In this document: piece after piece, positions 36,974 through 44,943 of the stretch
Layout of the letters: each line of letters opens with the position of its first letter
Numbering within the stretch: position 1 is the first letter of the stretch
Assembly: GCF_001029285.1 (NCBI RefSeq)
Contig: NZ_LDZY01000003.1
Coordinates: forward strand, 62,001 to 126,000
Reading direction: 5' to 3'
DNA: 64,000 bases
From: Desulfosporosinus acididurans
GTDB taxonomy: Bacteria; Bacillota; Desulfitobacteriia; Desulfitobacteriales; Desulfitobacteriaceae
Translations under genes and position numbers: made by a program
Notes under the pieces: generated by a model
What the model was told of the DNA's origin: nothing
What the model saw: only the letters and a program-made list of their open reading frames with translations
Database searches by the model: none

Positions 36974-37696
36974 TTGAAAAAGAGTCTTAAGCTTATATTT
37001 TTTGCCCTTGTGCTAACCCTATTATTTGCTCAAACCGCATCTGCTGCAGAAATTCAGCAACAAGCAGGTACAATCGAGACTTCGGCAACCAGTTCCGTAG
37101 ACGTAGACCCTGACATAGTCCAACTCAATTTATCCGTAAGGACTGAAGCAAGCAGTGCGGCGTTAGCGCAGGAAAATAATTCGACTGCTGTTAACAAGGC
37201 CATGGATTTGCTTGTAGGCGAAGGTCTAAGCAAAGATGCTATTACGACTACAAACTATTCCACTTATTCCTATACAAAAACAGATAATAATACTAAAAAT
37301 GAAGTTACCGTCTACTCCTCGAACAGCAGTATGACCGTAACTATTAAAGAGTTAGATAAAGTCGGGGAAATTCTCGATAAACTGGCAGATATCAGCGAAG
37401 TCAATGTAAATTCGGTTAACTATTCCATCCAAGATCCAGCGAAATACAAAGATCAAGTCATTGCTTCCGCGATTGCCGCTGCGAAACAGAATATTCTTAG
37501 CAGTGCCAACGCTTTAGGTGTTACGATAGACAAATTAGACAGCCTCAAAATTGATTTTAATTCAGCTTCCAATATTCAGCCTTACACCAGAAATTCTGTT
37601 TCCCTTAGCACTTCTGCAACTCCCCAACCACAAAGTCCGGAAAAGATTACAATCTCGGCTACGGCTGATCTGTCTTATACGGTTCAGCAAAAATAG
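36974..37696 (+). CDS. SIMPL-domain (DUF541) secreted protein
   Basis: The 240-residue protein has a signal peptide (LKLIFFALVLTLLFAQTASAAE, cleavage near 25) and a SIMPL domain (residues 35-235, GTIETSATSSVDVDPDIVQLNLSV and AKQNILSSANALGVTI). The start is TTG at 36974 behind AAGGAGG. These proteins are exported and often linked to oxidative or signalling stress, but their function is not settled. A hairpin at 37724-37769 follows. Confidence 0.85.
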   Translation: MKKSLKLIFFALVLTLLFAQTASAAEIQQQAGTIETSATSSVDVDPDIVQLNLSVRTEASSAALAQENNSTAVNKAMDLLVGEGLSKDAITTTNYSTYSYTKTDNNTKNEVTVYSSNSSMTVTIKELDKVGEILDKLADISEVNVNSVNYSIQDPAKYKDQVIASAIAAAKQNILSSANALGVTIDKLDSLKIDFNSASNIQPYTRNSVSLSTSATPQPQSPEKITISATADLSYTVQQK

Positions 37697-37723
37697 TTCA
37701 TTGATCAACTTAGGCTAAGAACT

Positions 37724-37769
37724 AAAGGGACAGGACATTGTTTTAAAAAAACAACGTACCTGTCCCTTT
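37724..37769 (+). terminator. Terminator after SIMPL gene
   Basis: AAAGGGACAGG pairs with CCTGTCCCTTT around a 24-base, A/T-rich loop and runs into TAACTTTAT. It lies 27 bp past the stop codon. Confidence 0.6.
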
Positions 37770-37920
37770 AACTTTATACTAAAATTTCCCGAAAGTATTT
37801 TCTCTAAGCAGTGCACCTGTGGCGTAACTAAAATAAGATAATTGAAAAGTCTAATATTATAGACGAACTTCACTATTTAGATTATACTGAAAATAGCTAA
37901 ATTGTAAGGGGAGCGGTGCT

Positions 37921-38388
37921 ATGGGCAAAGACGTAAGAGAATTCAGAGCCTATGATAAAAAAGAGATGGCCTTGATTTATGATCAAGATTTATGGCTTCC
38001 TGATTATCTAAAAAAGTTAGGGCATACCGAATATCCTGTTCATATTTCCTCAGAGGGGATTCATTATACCTTAAATTGTTTGTCGAACCATTATGAAAAC
38101 GATTGGGAGGAAAAGGTCATAGCGTATATAGGGTTCGATACTATGCAATTCACGAATCTTTGGGACAAGAAAGGGAAGAAGATTTTCTGCAATGACATTA
38201 TTGCCTTCTGCCCTGCAGGTAATTTAACAAATAGTTCAGCCAAAACTTTGGGAAGAATTCAGTATAGCGAACAATCCGGTGAATGGATTATCGTTAATAA
38301 GGATGACCAATTTCTTAATCAATTAGATAAAGCGAACCAACCCGAAGTTATCGGAAACTGGTTTGAGAACGCAGAATTACTTAACTAA
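37921..38388 (+). CDS. YopX-family protein
   Basis: The 155-residue protein has the YopX pattern: an opening REFRAYDKKEM, YIGFDTMQFTNLWDKKGKKIFCNDII in the middle, and EVIGNWFEN near the end. YopX proteins come from phages and integrated elements and have unknown function. No other phage genes are near, so it is an orphan, probably acquired. The ribosome binding site (GGGGAGCGG) is moderate. It ends 8 bp before a strong terminator. Confidence 0.8.
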   Translation: MGKDVREFRAYDKKEMALIYDQDLWLPDYLKKLGHTEYPVHISSEGIHYTLNCLSNHYENDWEEKVIAYIGFDTMQFTNLWDKKGKKIFCNDIIAFCPAGNLTNSSAKTLGRIQYSEQSGEWIIVNKDDQFLNQLDKANQPEVIGNWFENAELLN

Positions 38389-38396
38389 ACGCCGCC

Positions 38397-38437
38397 AAAA
38401 AGAACTCCGCAATATTTTCATATACGGAGTTCTTTTT
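38397..38437 (+). terminator. Terminator after yopX-like gene
   Basis: AAAGAACTCCG pairs with CGGAGTTCTTT around a 15-base AT-rich loop, and a T-rich tail follows. It may also end the convergent hydA2 transcript, since the minus-strand complement begins with A-rich sequence. Confidence 0.85.
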
Positions 38438-38463
38438 CTTTTTCGCTATTTGTTTTTATTTTT

Positions 38464-38484
38464 AGTAACTCGTTCAGCGAAAGC
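38464..38484 (+). repeat. Dispersed hairpin element, left-end fragment
   Basis: AGTAACTCGTTCAGCGAAAGC matches the left end of the family (AGTGAACTCGTTCAGCTAAAGC) with two changes. No right end follows. It lies between convergent yopX-like and hydA2 genes. Confidence 0.45.
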
Positions 38485-38520
38485 CATAATTCATTTGCCA
38501 AGCTTTCCAAGAACAACTCT

Positions 38521-40248
38521 TTAGTTTCTGGCAATATAATGAGTGTGCAGTAATTGATGAGCCTTACTACTGCCTGGCTTGTCCAAAAATTCTGCGTAAA
38601 TCTTTTTAATTTCAGGATTATCATGGGATTTTCTCTTAACGGCTGTTCTGTCTAAGGAATAGATACTGGCAGCTCGTAATTGATTAACCTCTTGAGTTTT
38701 GGATTTATCCATCAAAATCGGCTGACCGCCGCCATTAATACAGCCTCCAGGGCAAGCCATAACTTCAATAAAATGATAGTCTGCTTTACCTTCCCTGATC
38801 GTATCAAGGAGCTTCGCCGCATTACCTGTCCCATGGGCAATTGCCACATTTAATTCCATCCCATTGATATTGACTGTTGCTTCTTTGGTTCCCTCTAAAC
38901 CACGAACTTCGTGATATTCAATGGTTTGAAGATCTTCACCGGTTAAAATATCAGCAACTGTTCGCAGAGCTGCTTCCATAACCCCTCCGGTATTGGCAAA
39001 GATTACACCTGCACCGGTTGAAGTGCCAAGAAGTTCATCATAATAGCTGTCTGATAGTTCATTAAAGTTTATACCCGCCTGTTTAATCATTTTAGCGAGT
39101 TCCCTCGTCGTTATGACAGCATCAACATCCTTAAGGCCATTGATCTTCAGTTCTTCACGGTCTGCTTCAAACTTTTTGGCTGTACAAGGCATAACCGAGA
39201 CAACAAAGACCTTGTTCGCATCAAGACCTGCTTTTTGCGGATAATAGGACTTAGCTACCGCTCCAAACATCTGCTGAGGTGACCTGCAGCTTGAAAGATT
39301 ATCCAGAAAATCGGAATAATTATGCTCGCAGAATTTAACCCATCCTGGAGAGCAAGAAGTAATCAACGGCAGCTTGCCTCCATTATTGATCCTGTGCAGC
39401 AGTTCTGTACCTTCTTCCATGATGGTAAGATCTGCGCCAAAGGTGGTATCGAATATCTTATTAAACCCTAATCTTTTAAGGGCAGTTACCATTTTCCCTT
39501 TAACATTGGTTCCAACAGGCAGGCCAAATTCCTCACCCAAAGCAACTCTGACAGCAGGAGCTGTTTGGACGACGACATGGAGTTCCGGATCTTCAAGCGC
39601 CTTCCAAACCTTTTCCGTATCATCTCTTTCCTGAAGTGCGCCTACGGGACAAACCTTTATACACTGCCCGCAATTTATGCAGGAACGCAGAGATAGACTT
39701 TGTTCATAGGGAGTGGTGACAGAGGTATTGGGCCCTCTATAGGCTAAGTCAATGGCATTAACCTTTTGAATGTTCGAGCAAACGCTGACACATCGGCCGC
39801 ATAAAACACATTTGCTGGTATCCCTGACCACCGGGCCGGATTGATCCAACTCCACGCAAGTTCCTTTTTTTTCATAGTAATTGGAGTCAATGCCAAAATC
39901 TTCGGCTAGTTTCTGCAGCTCACATTTTTGATTTCTCTTGCAAGATAAGCATTCCCGATTATGGTTTGCCAATATGAGCTCTAAGATGTCTCTCCGTGTC
40001 TCCCGCACCAGCCTGCTTGAGGTTTTAACTACAATCCCTTCCTCAGCCTTCGTCACGCAGGCAGGCTGCAGTCCCCTCCAGCCTTCAACTTCAACAACAC
40101 AGATTCTGCAAGAGCCTGGTTCATGAACTCCTTGCAGGAAACAAAGTGTTGGAATATCGACTTTGGCTTCTTTAGCCGCTTGTAAAATCGTAGACCCCTT
40201 GGCAACGGAAATATCTATGCCATCAATTGTCAGGTTGATCTTTTCCAT
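38521..40248 (-). CDS. hydA: [FeFe] hydrogenase catalytic subunit, second system
   Basis: The 575-residue subunit has the same domain order as the first HydA. The [2Fe-2S] site is C36, C47, C50, C64, and the His-Cys3 site is H96 or nearby with C100, C103, C109. Two [4Fe-4S] sites follow (C147-C157 and C190-C200), then the H-cluster domain. MPC and MACPGGC motifs are intact. The first H-cluster motif is TSCSPGW (297-303), with Ser in place of the second Cys of TSCCP in the first copy. It works with the NuoE/NuoF partners upstream. hydB2 ends 6 bp before its start. Confidence 0.93.
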   Translation of the reverse strand: MEKINLTIDGIDISVAKGSTILQAAKEAKVDIPTLCFLQGVHEPGSCRICVVEVEGWRGLQPACVTKAEEGIVVKTSSRLVRETRRDILELILANHNRECLSCKRNQKCELQKLAEDFGIDSNYYEKKGTCVELDQSGPVVRDTSKCVLCGRCVSVCSNIQKVNAIDLAYRGPNTSVTTPYEQSLSLRSCINCGQCIKVCPVGALQERDDTEKVWKALEDPELHVVVQTAPAVRVALGEEFGLPVGTNVKGKMVTALKRLGFNKIFDTTFGADLTIMEEGTELLHRINNGGKLPLITSCSPGWVKFCEHNYSDFLDNLSSCRSPQQMFGAVAKSYYPQKAGLDANKVFVVSVMPCTAKKFEADREELKINGLKDVDAVITTRELAKMIKQAGINFNELSDSYYDELLGTSTGAGVIFANTGGVMEAALRTVADILTGEDLQTIEYHEVRGLEGTKEATVNINGMELNVAIAHGTGNAAKLLDTIREGKADYHFIEVMACPGGCINGGGQPILMDKSKTQEVNQLRAASIYSLDRTAVKRKSHDNPEIKKIYAEFLDKPGSSKAHQLLHTHYIARN

Positions 40249-40254
40249 CCTTAT

Positions 40255-41550
40255 TTACCTCCTTACCCCGCTCATGCTGCATTTTCCACTGGGACATCGG
40301 CCCTGAACATGAGCTTCAAATTCAGCTGCAAAATGCTTGAGCAGTGTAGTAACAGGAACTGGAGCGCTTTGGCCCAGGCCGCAAAAGCTTGTATTTCTCA
40401 TCGTCCGAGCTAATCTCTGAAGACGCTCGAGATCTTCCTTCGCCCCTCTGCCTGAAGTCAGCTTTTCTAGAATTTCAACCATTCTTCGATTTCCTTCCCG
40501 GCAAGGAGTACACTTACCGCAGGACTCATCTTCGAAGAACTCCATGACCGTCTTGAGATAATCAACAACGCAATGAGTGTCATCGACAACAAGAACGGCT
40601 CCTGAACCCAGTGATAAACCGTTTTTCCGCAGGTCGTTATAACAAATTTTTGTATCCAGTAATTCTTCAGGGAAACAAGCTCCGCTTGATCCACCCAAAT
40701 GTACAAATTTCAACGTTTTGCCGCCGGCAATTCCCCCGCCGAGGCCATAAATAAGTTCTCTAAGGGTCGTTCCAAAAGGCACTTCATAAACTCCCCGCTG
40801 CACAACATTTCCGGAGAGACACATCAATTTTGTCCCGCCGCTGAATTCCGTCCCCACCGATAGAAACGTTTCTCCGCCTTCCTTAACAATCCAGGGAATA
40901 CAGGCATAAGTCTCTACATTATTTAAGACGGTCGGCATCATATTAAGGCCCGCATTCTTGATATATGGTGGTTTACGCCTGGGCCTTCCGGTTTTTCCCT
41001 CGATTGATTCAACTAAGGCGGTATTTTCGCCGCACACATAAGCTCCTGCTCCTGAAACTACCTTTATATTAAAGTTCAGTCCGGTACCCATGATGTTTTC
41101 CCCGAGGTATCCAGCCTCTGTAGCGTTCTTAATAGCACTTTTTAATATTTTTTGAATTCCGGAATACTCACCACGGCAATAAATGTATCCTTCCTTAGCC
41201 CCGAAAATAAAGGCCCCAATTGTCATCCCTTCGATTAACATCAAGGGATCCTCTGCCATAATATGGCGGTCCTTAAAAGTTCCCGGTTCTCCTTCGTCCG
41301 CATTACAAATCATGTATTTGGGCCCTTTTTCCAGAGGAATGGCATAAGCCTGTTCCCACTTAACTCCCGTGGGATATGCCGCTCCTCCTCGTCCAAAAAG
41401 ATAGGCATTTTTAATCTCCTGAATAATCTCTTCAGGTTTCATGGTAATTGCTTTTTTTAACCCTTCGTAACCACCGGCAGCAACAAATTCTTCCACGGAG
41501 TCCGGCTTAATTTTCCCAAAACGCGAACTTAATATCTTGGTGTTTCCCAT
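40255..41550 (-). CDS. hydB: [FeFe] hydrogenase flavin subunit, short NuoF-type
   Basis: The 431-residue NuoF-like subunit has the FMN/NAD domain (GRGGAAYPTG at 53-62, NADEGEPGTFKDR) and the NuoF [4Fe-4S] site (C344, C347, C350, C390). It lacks both the N-terminal thioredoxin-like domain and the C-terminal ferredoxin clusters of the first HydB. It ends shortly after a CPSGKC pair (C419, C424). Without those clusters the trimer may be an NADH-dependent, non-bifurcating hydrogenase, as proposed for some syntrophs. That is an inference. It lies between hydC2 and hydA2 with gaps of 4 and 6 bp. Confidence 0.92.
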   Translation of the reverse strand: MGNTKILSSRFGKIKPDSVEEFVAAGGYEGLKKAITMKPEEIIQEIKNAYLFGRGGAAYPTGVKWEQAYAIPLEKGPKYMICNADEGEPGTFKDRHIMAEDPLMLIEGMTIGAFIFGAKEGYIYCRGEYSGIQKILKSAIKNATEAGYLGENIMGTGLNFNIKVVSGAGAYVCGENTALVESIEGKTGRPRRKPPYIKNAGLNMMPTVLNNVETYACIPWIVKEGGETFLSVGTEFSGGTKLMCLSGNVVQRGVYEVPFGTTLRELIYGLGGGIAGGKTLKFVHLGGSSGACFPEELLDTKICYNDLRKNGLSLGSGAVLVVDDTHCVVDYLKTVMEFFEDESCGKCTPCREGNRRMVEILEKLTSGRGAKEDLERLQRLARTMRNTSFCGLGQSAPVPVTTLLKHFAAEFEAHVQGRCPSGKCSMSGVRR

Positions 41551-41554
41551 ACTG

Positions 41555-42016
41555 TTAAGCCTCCTCTCTGTAAGATTTGATGACTGCTCTGAGCGAGTCC
41601 GGTGTTAAATTGCCATAAACTTTTTCGCCGATTTTTATGGCAGGGGCTATATCGCAGGCACCAAAGCAATTGGAACGTTCCAAAGTAAAGAGTCCATCGT
41701 CAGTTGTTTCCCCCGGCTTAATTGCCAACTCTTTTTCTAACATCAGTTCAATACCTTGAGAACCTGACACATGACAGGGACCGCTCTTACAAACTTCAAT
41801 GAGATTTTTCCCTCTGGGCTTGGTGCTAAACATCCCATAGAAGGTCATAACTCCGTAAACCTTGTTCATAGGCATGTCAAGGGCCTTCGCAACATATTCC
41901 ACCCACTCCTGGGGCAAATAATTTTTCCCCGAAAGCATCTGTAGTTCGAGCAGAATTTGTATAAGGTCTTCTTTAGCATATCGGAACTTTTCCAAAACCT
42001 CGTCGACTTTTTCCAT
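41555..42016 (-). CDS. hydC: [FeFe] hydrogenase NuoE-like subunit, second system
   Basis: The 153-residue NuoE-like protein has [2Fe-2S] ligands C76, C81, C117 and C121 (VCKSGPC, NCFGAC). It is the first gene of the second hydrogenase operon. The start lies behind AAGGGGTATTACAA, a moderate site. A Rex-type palindrome and a TATAAT box lie about 100-135 bp upstream, so the operon is probably repressed when NADH is low. Confidence 0.92.
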   Translation of the reverse strand: MEKVDEVLEKFRYAKEDLIQILLELQMLSGKNYLPQEWVEYVAKALDMPMNKVYGVMTFYGMFSTKPRGKNLIEVCKSGPCHVSGSQGIELMLEKELAIKPGETTDDGLFTLERSNCFGACDIAPAIKIGEKVYGNLTPDSLRAVIKSYREEA

Positions 42017-42111
42017 TTGTAATACCCCTTTGTTTTGTTCTGCAAATAAACAATAGATATTAATTCATAATTAGTTGCAATATTTGTTCAATTCTTTGAA
42101 ACGCGCTTTCA

Positions 42112-42153
42112 TTATACAAAACAAATATTAGCTTATTGTGATAAAATTAACAA
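42112..42153 (-). promoter_or_regulatory. Probable Rex operator and promoter of second hydrogenase
   Basis: TTGTGATAAAATTAACAA (42136-42153) matches the clostridial Rex site TTGTTAA-N4-TTAACAA at 12 of 14 defined positions. On the minus strand a TATAAT (42112-42117) lies 18 bp downstream, so the operator covers the -35 region and bound Rex would block RNA polymerase. Rex senses the NADH/NAD ratio and commonly controls hydrogenase genes. The rex gene is not in the window. Confidence 0.65.
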
Positions 42154-42337
42154 GTATTTTGCCAAAGTTCTAATTTGATTATTATTCACACTTTACTTTT
42201 TGTTCTGATTAATTCTTTGATCTTTCTCGGAAACTTCTTAAGGATCAATTGCAGATCTTGCAAACAAGACCATAGTTTAACTTTCCACAAAATAGCCAAA
42301 CCATTCAATATAACCAACCATTCAGTTACCAATGGAG

Positions 42338-42389
42338 GTCAAAAAGAGTTTCAGAATTCCTATCAAGGAACCCTGAAACTCTTTTTGAC
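42338..42389 (-). terminator. Terminator after TauE-type gene
   Basis: GTCAAAAAGAGTTTCAG and CTGAAACTCTTTTTGAC pair perfectly over 17 bp around an 18-base loop. It lies 38 bp past the end of the TauE-type gene and upstream of the hydrogenase promoter, insulating the two. It should work on both strands. Confidence 0.8.
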
Positions 42390-42427
42390 TAGTTCTAATG
42401 AACTTTCTTTTGGAACATAGTTTTAAA

Positions 42428-43162
42428 CTAATGTATAAATTGAGCGAACATGGCCAGACCGCTGAACAAGATAACGCTTAGGCCAAATTTTTTAAGGGTA
42501 GGAAAATCAAGGCGAACGAATAACTTTTCGCCGATCCAGTAGCCTAAGAAAATGACCAGACAGGCAACCAAGACATTGAAATTGAGGTATTCCAAGTGAA
42601 ACGTTTGAGCAAAATAAGACATACTTAGGGTTACGATGTTTGAAAGGAGGAAAAAGCGTGCCAGGCTGGCTCTCACCAGCTCTTTATCTTCACTCAGCGC
42701 TATCATGCATAAAACCATCGGCGGTCCGCCCAGGCCGGTTGTGGCAGTCAGAAAACCGCTTATAAAGCCAAGCACAGCCTTAAACAATCCTTGGCGGCGG
42801 ATTTTAATCCTGGAACTTTTAGTCATGAGAATGGAACTCGCTATAAGAACAATGCCAACAAAGCCTTTTAAAAGACTCTCACTTATAACCCTCATAACAT
42901 ACAAACCGGGAAGTATCCCCATGATGCTGGCTGCAAAAGGCAGGATCAACTGACGGAACCTTGCTTTCCCGGCCGTTCGACAAATCATAATTACACTGAT
43001 CAGTGTTGAGGTTACCAGCGTAAACATTACGACTTCCTTTGTGTCTATAACCAAGGTAAGCAAGGGGGTCGCCAGCAAAGCATAACCAAACCCGGTCAAG
43101 GTCTGTAAAAGACTGGCCAGCAAAACAACCAGAACTATATAGAGTGTCGTCAACATTAACAC
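42428..43162 (-). CDS. TauE/SafE-family membrane permease
   Basis: The 244-residue protein has about seven to eight helices. It shows the family repeat marks GFGYALLATPLLTLVIDTKE (N-terminal half) and GFISGFLTATTGLGGPPMVLCM (C-terminal half), the two halves of TauE/SafE proteins. These export or import sulfite, sulfoacetate or other anions. The start is GTG behind AAAGGAGATG. It is divergent from the MarR gene, with a 162-bp shared region. MarR may control both, although the operator sits nearer marR. Confidence 0.82.
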   Translation of the reverse strand: MLMLTTLYIVLVVLLASLLQTLTGFGYALLATPLLTLVIDTKEVVMFTLVTSTLISVIMICRTAGKARFRQLILPFAASIMGILPGLYVMRVISESLLKGFVGIVLIASSILMTKSSRIKIRRQGLFKAVLGFISGFLTATTGLGGPPMVLCMIALSEDKELVRASLARFFLLSNIVTLSMSYFAQTFHLEYLNFNVLVACLVIFLGYWIGEKLFVRLDFPTLKKFGLSVILFSGLAMFAQFIH

Positions 43163-43238
43163 CCTAGATCATCTCCTTTATATCTGCTTGAACGCTCATG
43201 CTTTATATCATACACCAAGGAGTCTATGAAAGTCATAG

Positions 43239-43292
43239 TTGACAATTTAGTAAGGTACCTTTATAATTCTATTCATAAGGTACCTTACTAAA
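43239..43292 (+). promoter_or_regulatory. Consensus promoter with twin AAGGTACCTT operators
   Basis: TTGACA (43239-43244), a 17-bp spacer and TATAAT (43262-43267) form a perfect sigma-A promoter. AAGGTACCTT, a perfect 10-bp palindrome, sits in the spacer (43252-43261) and again at 43277-43286. The wider arms TTTAGTAAGG..CCTTAYTAAA are also mirror images, so the whole 43246-43292 stretch is a palindrome. The layout is that of a MarR autorepressor, as bound protein would cover the -35/-10 region. Confidence 0.85.
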
Positions 43293-43324
43293 TATTAATT
43301 GCTTACAGAAAGCGAGGATTAATT

Positions 43325-43996
43325 ATGACTAACAATGAGTTAGACTTATTCGATCAATTTGTCCGCCTTGAATGGCTCCTTCACCGCTATCATCAACACA
43401 ACCACAGGCACCATGGCCCCATGGGGGACTCTCATCGAGGCCAAGGCCGGGTTCTGGCACTGCTGAAGTTAAAGCCGGAAATTAGTCAGAAGGAACTCTC
43501 CGATATCTTGGATATTCGCTCCCAATCTTTGGGGGAATTGCTGGCAAAATTAGAGCGAAGCGGTTTTATCACCCGAACCCCTTCCCAGACTGACCGCCGT
43601 GTTATGGAAGTACGTTTGACGGAAGCGGGAAAAACGGTATCTGACCAAAATGAACGGCAGGGAGATCCTGAATCCTTATTCAGCTGTCTAAATCAAGAGG
43701 AGCAATCAGCTCTCAGCGACTATCTGAGTCGTATTATTGATAAGTTAGAACAGCAATTCGGAAATATTGAACCTGGAACACATTGGCATGGACATGGACA
43801 TGACCATGGACATCCGCCTTTTGACGGCAGGGGTTTTGGCCCGCATTGTGACCGGAGAGGCGGTCATCCGCCCTTCCATGGCGGACAATTTGCTCACCAT
43901 TTCGGCAGAGAAGAGGGACGGTCTCCTTTTGATCCCAGAGAGTTTGGCCAAAATCCTAAGACTGAAGATAAACCGGATAGTTTCGATGATAAATAG
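43325..43996 (+). CDS. MarR-family regulator with His-rich tail
   Basis: The 223-residue protein has a MarR winged helix (residues 40-130, KPEISQKELSDILDIRSQSLGELLAKLERSGF and RTPSQTDRRVMEVRLT). Before it is a His-rich stretch (HRYHQHNHRHH). After it is an 80-residue tail with HWHGHGHDHGH and several HPPF/HFG repeats (about 145-205). MarR proteins are normally about 140-160 residues. The His clusters could bind nickel, zinc or iron, so it may sense metal, an inference. The site GCGAGGA precedes the ATG. The twin operator upstream fits strong autorepression. Confidence 0.85.
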   Translation: MTNNELDLFDQFVRLEWLLHRYHQHNHRHHGPMGDSHRGQGRVLALLKLKPEISQKELSDILDIRSQSLGELLAKLERSGFITRTPSQTDRRVMEVRLTEAGKTVSDQNERQGDPESLFSCLNQEEQSALSDYLSRIIDKLEQQFGNIEPGTHWHGHGHDHGHPPFDGRGFGPHCDRRGGHPPFHGGQFAHHFGREEGRSPFDPREFGQNPKTEDKPDSFDDK

Positions 43997-44004
43997 ATTA
44001 TAGT

Positions 44005-44056
44005 AAAAAAACCAGCCCTCTACCTAACTTAGTTTAGGTCAGAGGGCTGGTTTTTT
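44005..44056. terminator. Bidirectional terminator between marR and MBL gene
   Basis: AAAAAACCAGCCCTCT pairs with AGAGGGCTGGTTTTTT, and an inner ACCTAA/TTAGGT extends the stem. It has A and T tracts on either side, suiting two convergent genes. Confidence 0.9.
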
Positions 44057-44130
44057 AGGCTTTTAGAAGTTTTTGTTTTTGTTTAATCGCTCAGACAGTT
44101 TTAAGTTCATCGTCTTTATGCTCTCAAACA

Positions 44131-44865
44131 TTAAAGAGCCAGCTGCAAAATCCGTTTTTGTACATCATTAGTAAATACGCCCCCATGGTAGCAAATAACA
44201 TTATCAATATCCAATCGAGCTAGTTTCTTCATCGACTTGTTCGCTTCATCTAGATCGTAAGTAGCAGAGGGATTGGGCCCTGATAATAGGCCGTCATCGG
44301 CAGTAAGGGCATCTCCGGTCACCAACGTTTTAGTTGCTTTATGATACAAACAGATATGACCGGGAGTATGTCCTGGTGTATGGATGACGATAATTCCGCC
44401 GCAATAAGGGAGTTCTTCACCATCTTCAATAGTTCTGTCAACTTTAGCTTTCGGAGGGTTGGAAAATACCGCTTGAAGTCGTTTTCGTTGCTCTTCCGGT
44501 AACGTTTCAAAGAGTTTAGATCGTTTCGCAGCATCCGCTTTAATCAGGGGCTTATCACCTTGAATGTACGGCTTTTCAACCTCATGTGCTAATACTTCAA
44601 CTTTTTGTTGTGAACAAGCCAAGATTTCCGGTAAACTGCCAATATGATCAATATCTTGATGAGTTATAATAACTTTGGTCAAGCGATCAAAGGAAACCCC
44701 GGTTTTTTCAATGGCCTCCTTAATTTGTGGTTCTAAACTCGGGAAACCGGCATCTACTAGAATTACAGAGTCTTTATCCCAAAATAGTGCTGGATAAATG
44801 GTTGTTTGACGCCCCATGAGATTAACTGTCAGTTCAAGGGCTTCAACGCCGTTTGCAATTTTCAA
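44131..44865 (-). CDS. MBL-fold metallo-hydrolase
   Basis: The 244-residue protein has the metal-binding HQDIDHIGS (HxHxDH-like), HTPGHTPGHICLY, TGDAL and the last His in CYHGG. It resembles the small zinc hydrolases related to glyoxalase II and quorum-quenching lactonases, but the substrate is unknown. I place the start at TTG 44865, eight bases after GGAGG. A codon three earlier would overlap the site. Divergent from the M48 protease gene. Confidence 0.83.
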   Translation of the reverse strand: MKIANGVEALELTVNLMGRQTTIYPALFWDKDSVILVDAGFPSLEPQIKEAIEKTGVSFDRLTKVIITHQDIDHIGSLPEILACSQQKVEVLAHEVEKPYIQGDKPLIKADAAKRSKLFETLPEEQRKRLQAVFSNPPKAKVDRTIEDGEELPYCGGIIVIHTPGHTPGHICLYHKATKTLVTGDALTADDGLLSGPNPSATYDLDEANKSMKKLARLDIDNVICYHGGVFTNDVQKRILQLAL

Positions 44866-44943
44866 TTCTCTCAACCTCCATTGTTACTCTAATTGGATCT
44901 ATAATAATAACATACACGCAAAGTTGCAAGGAGGTAATAAAAA

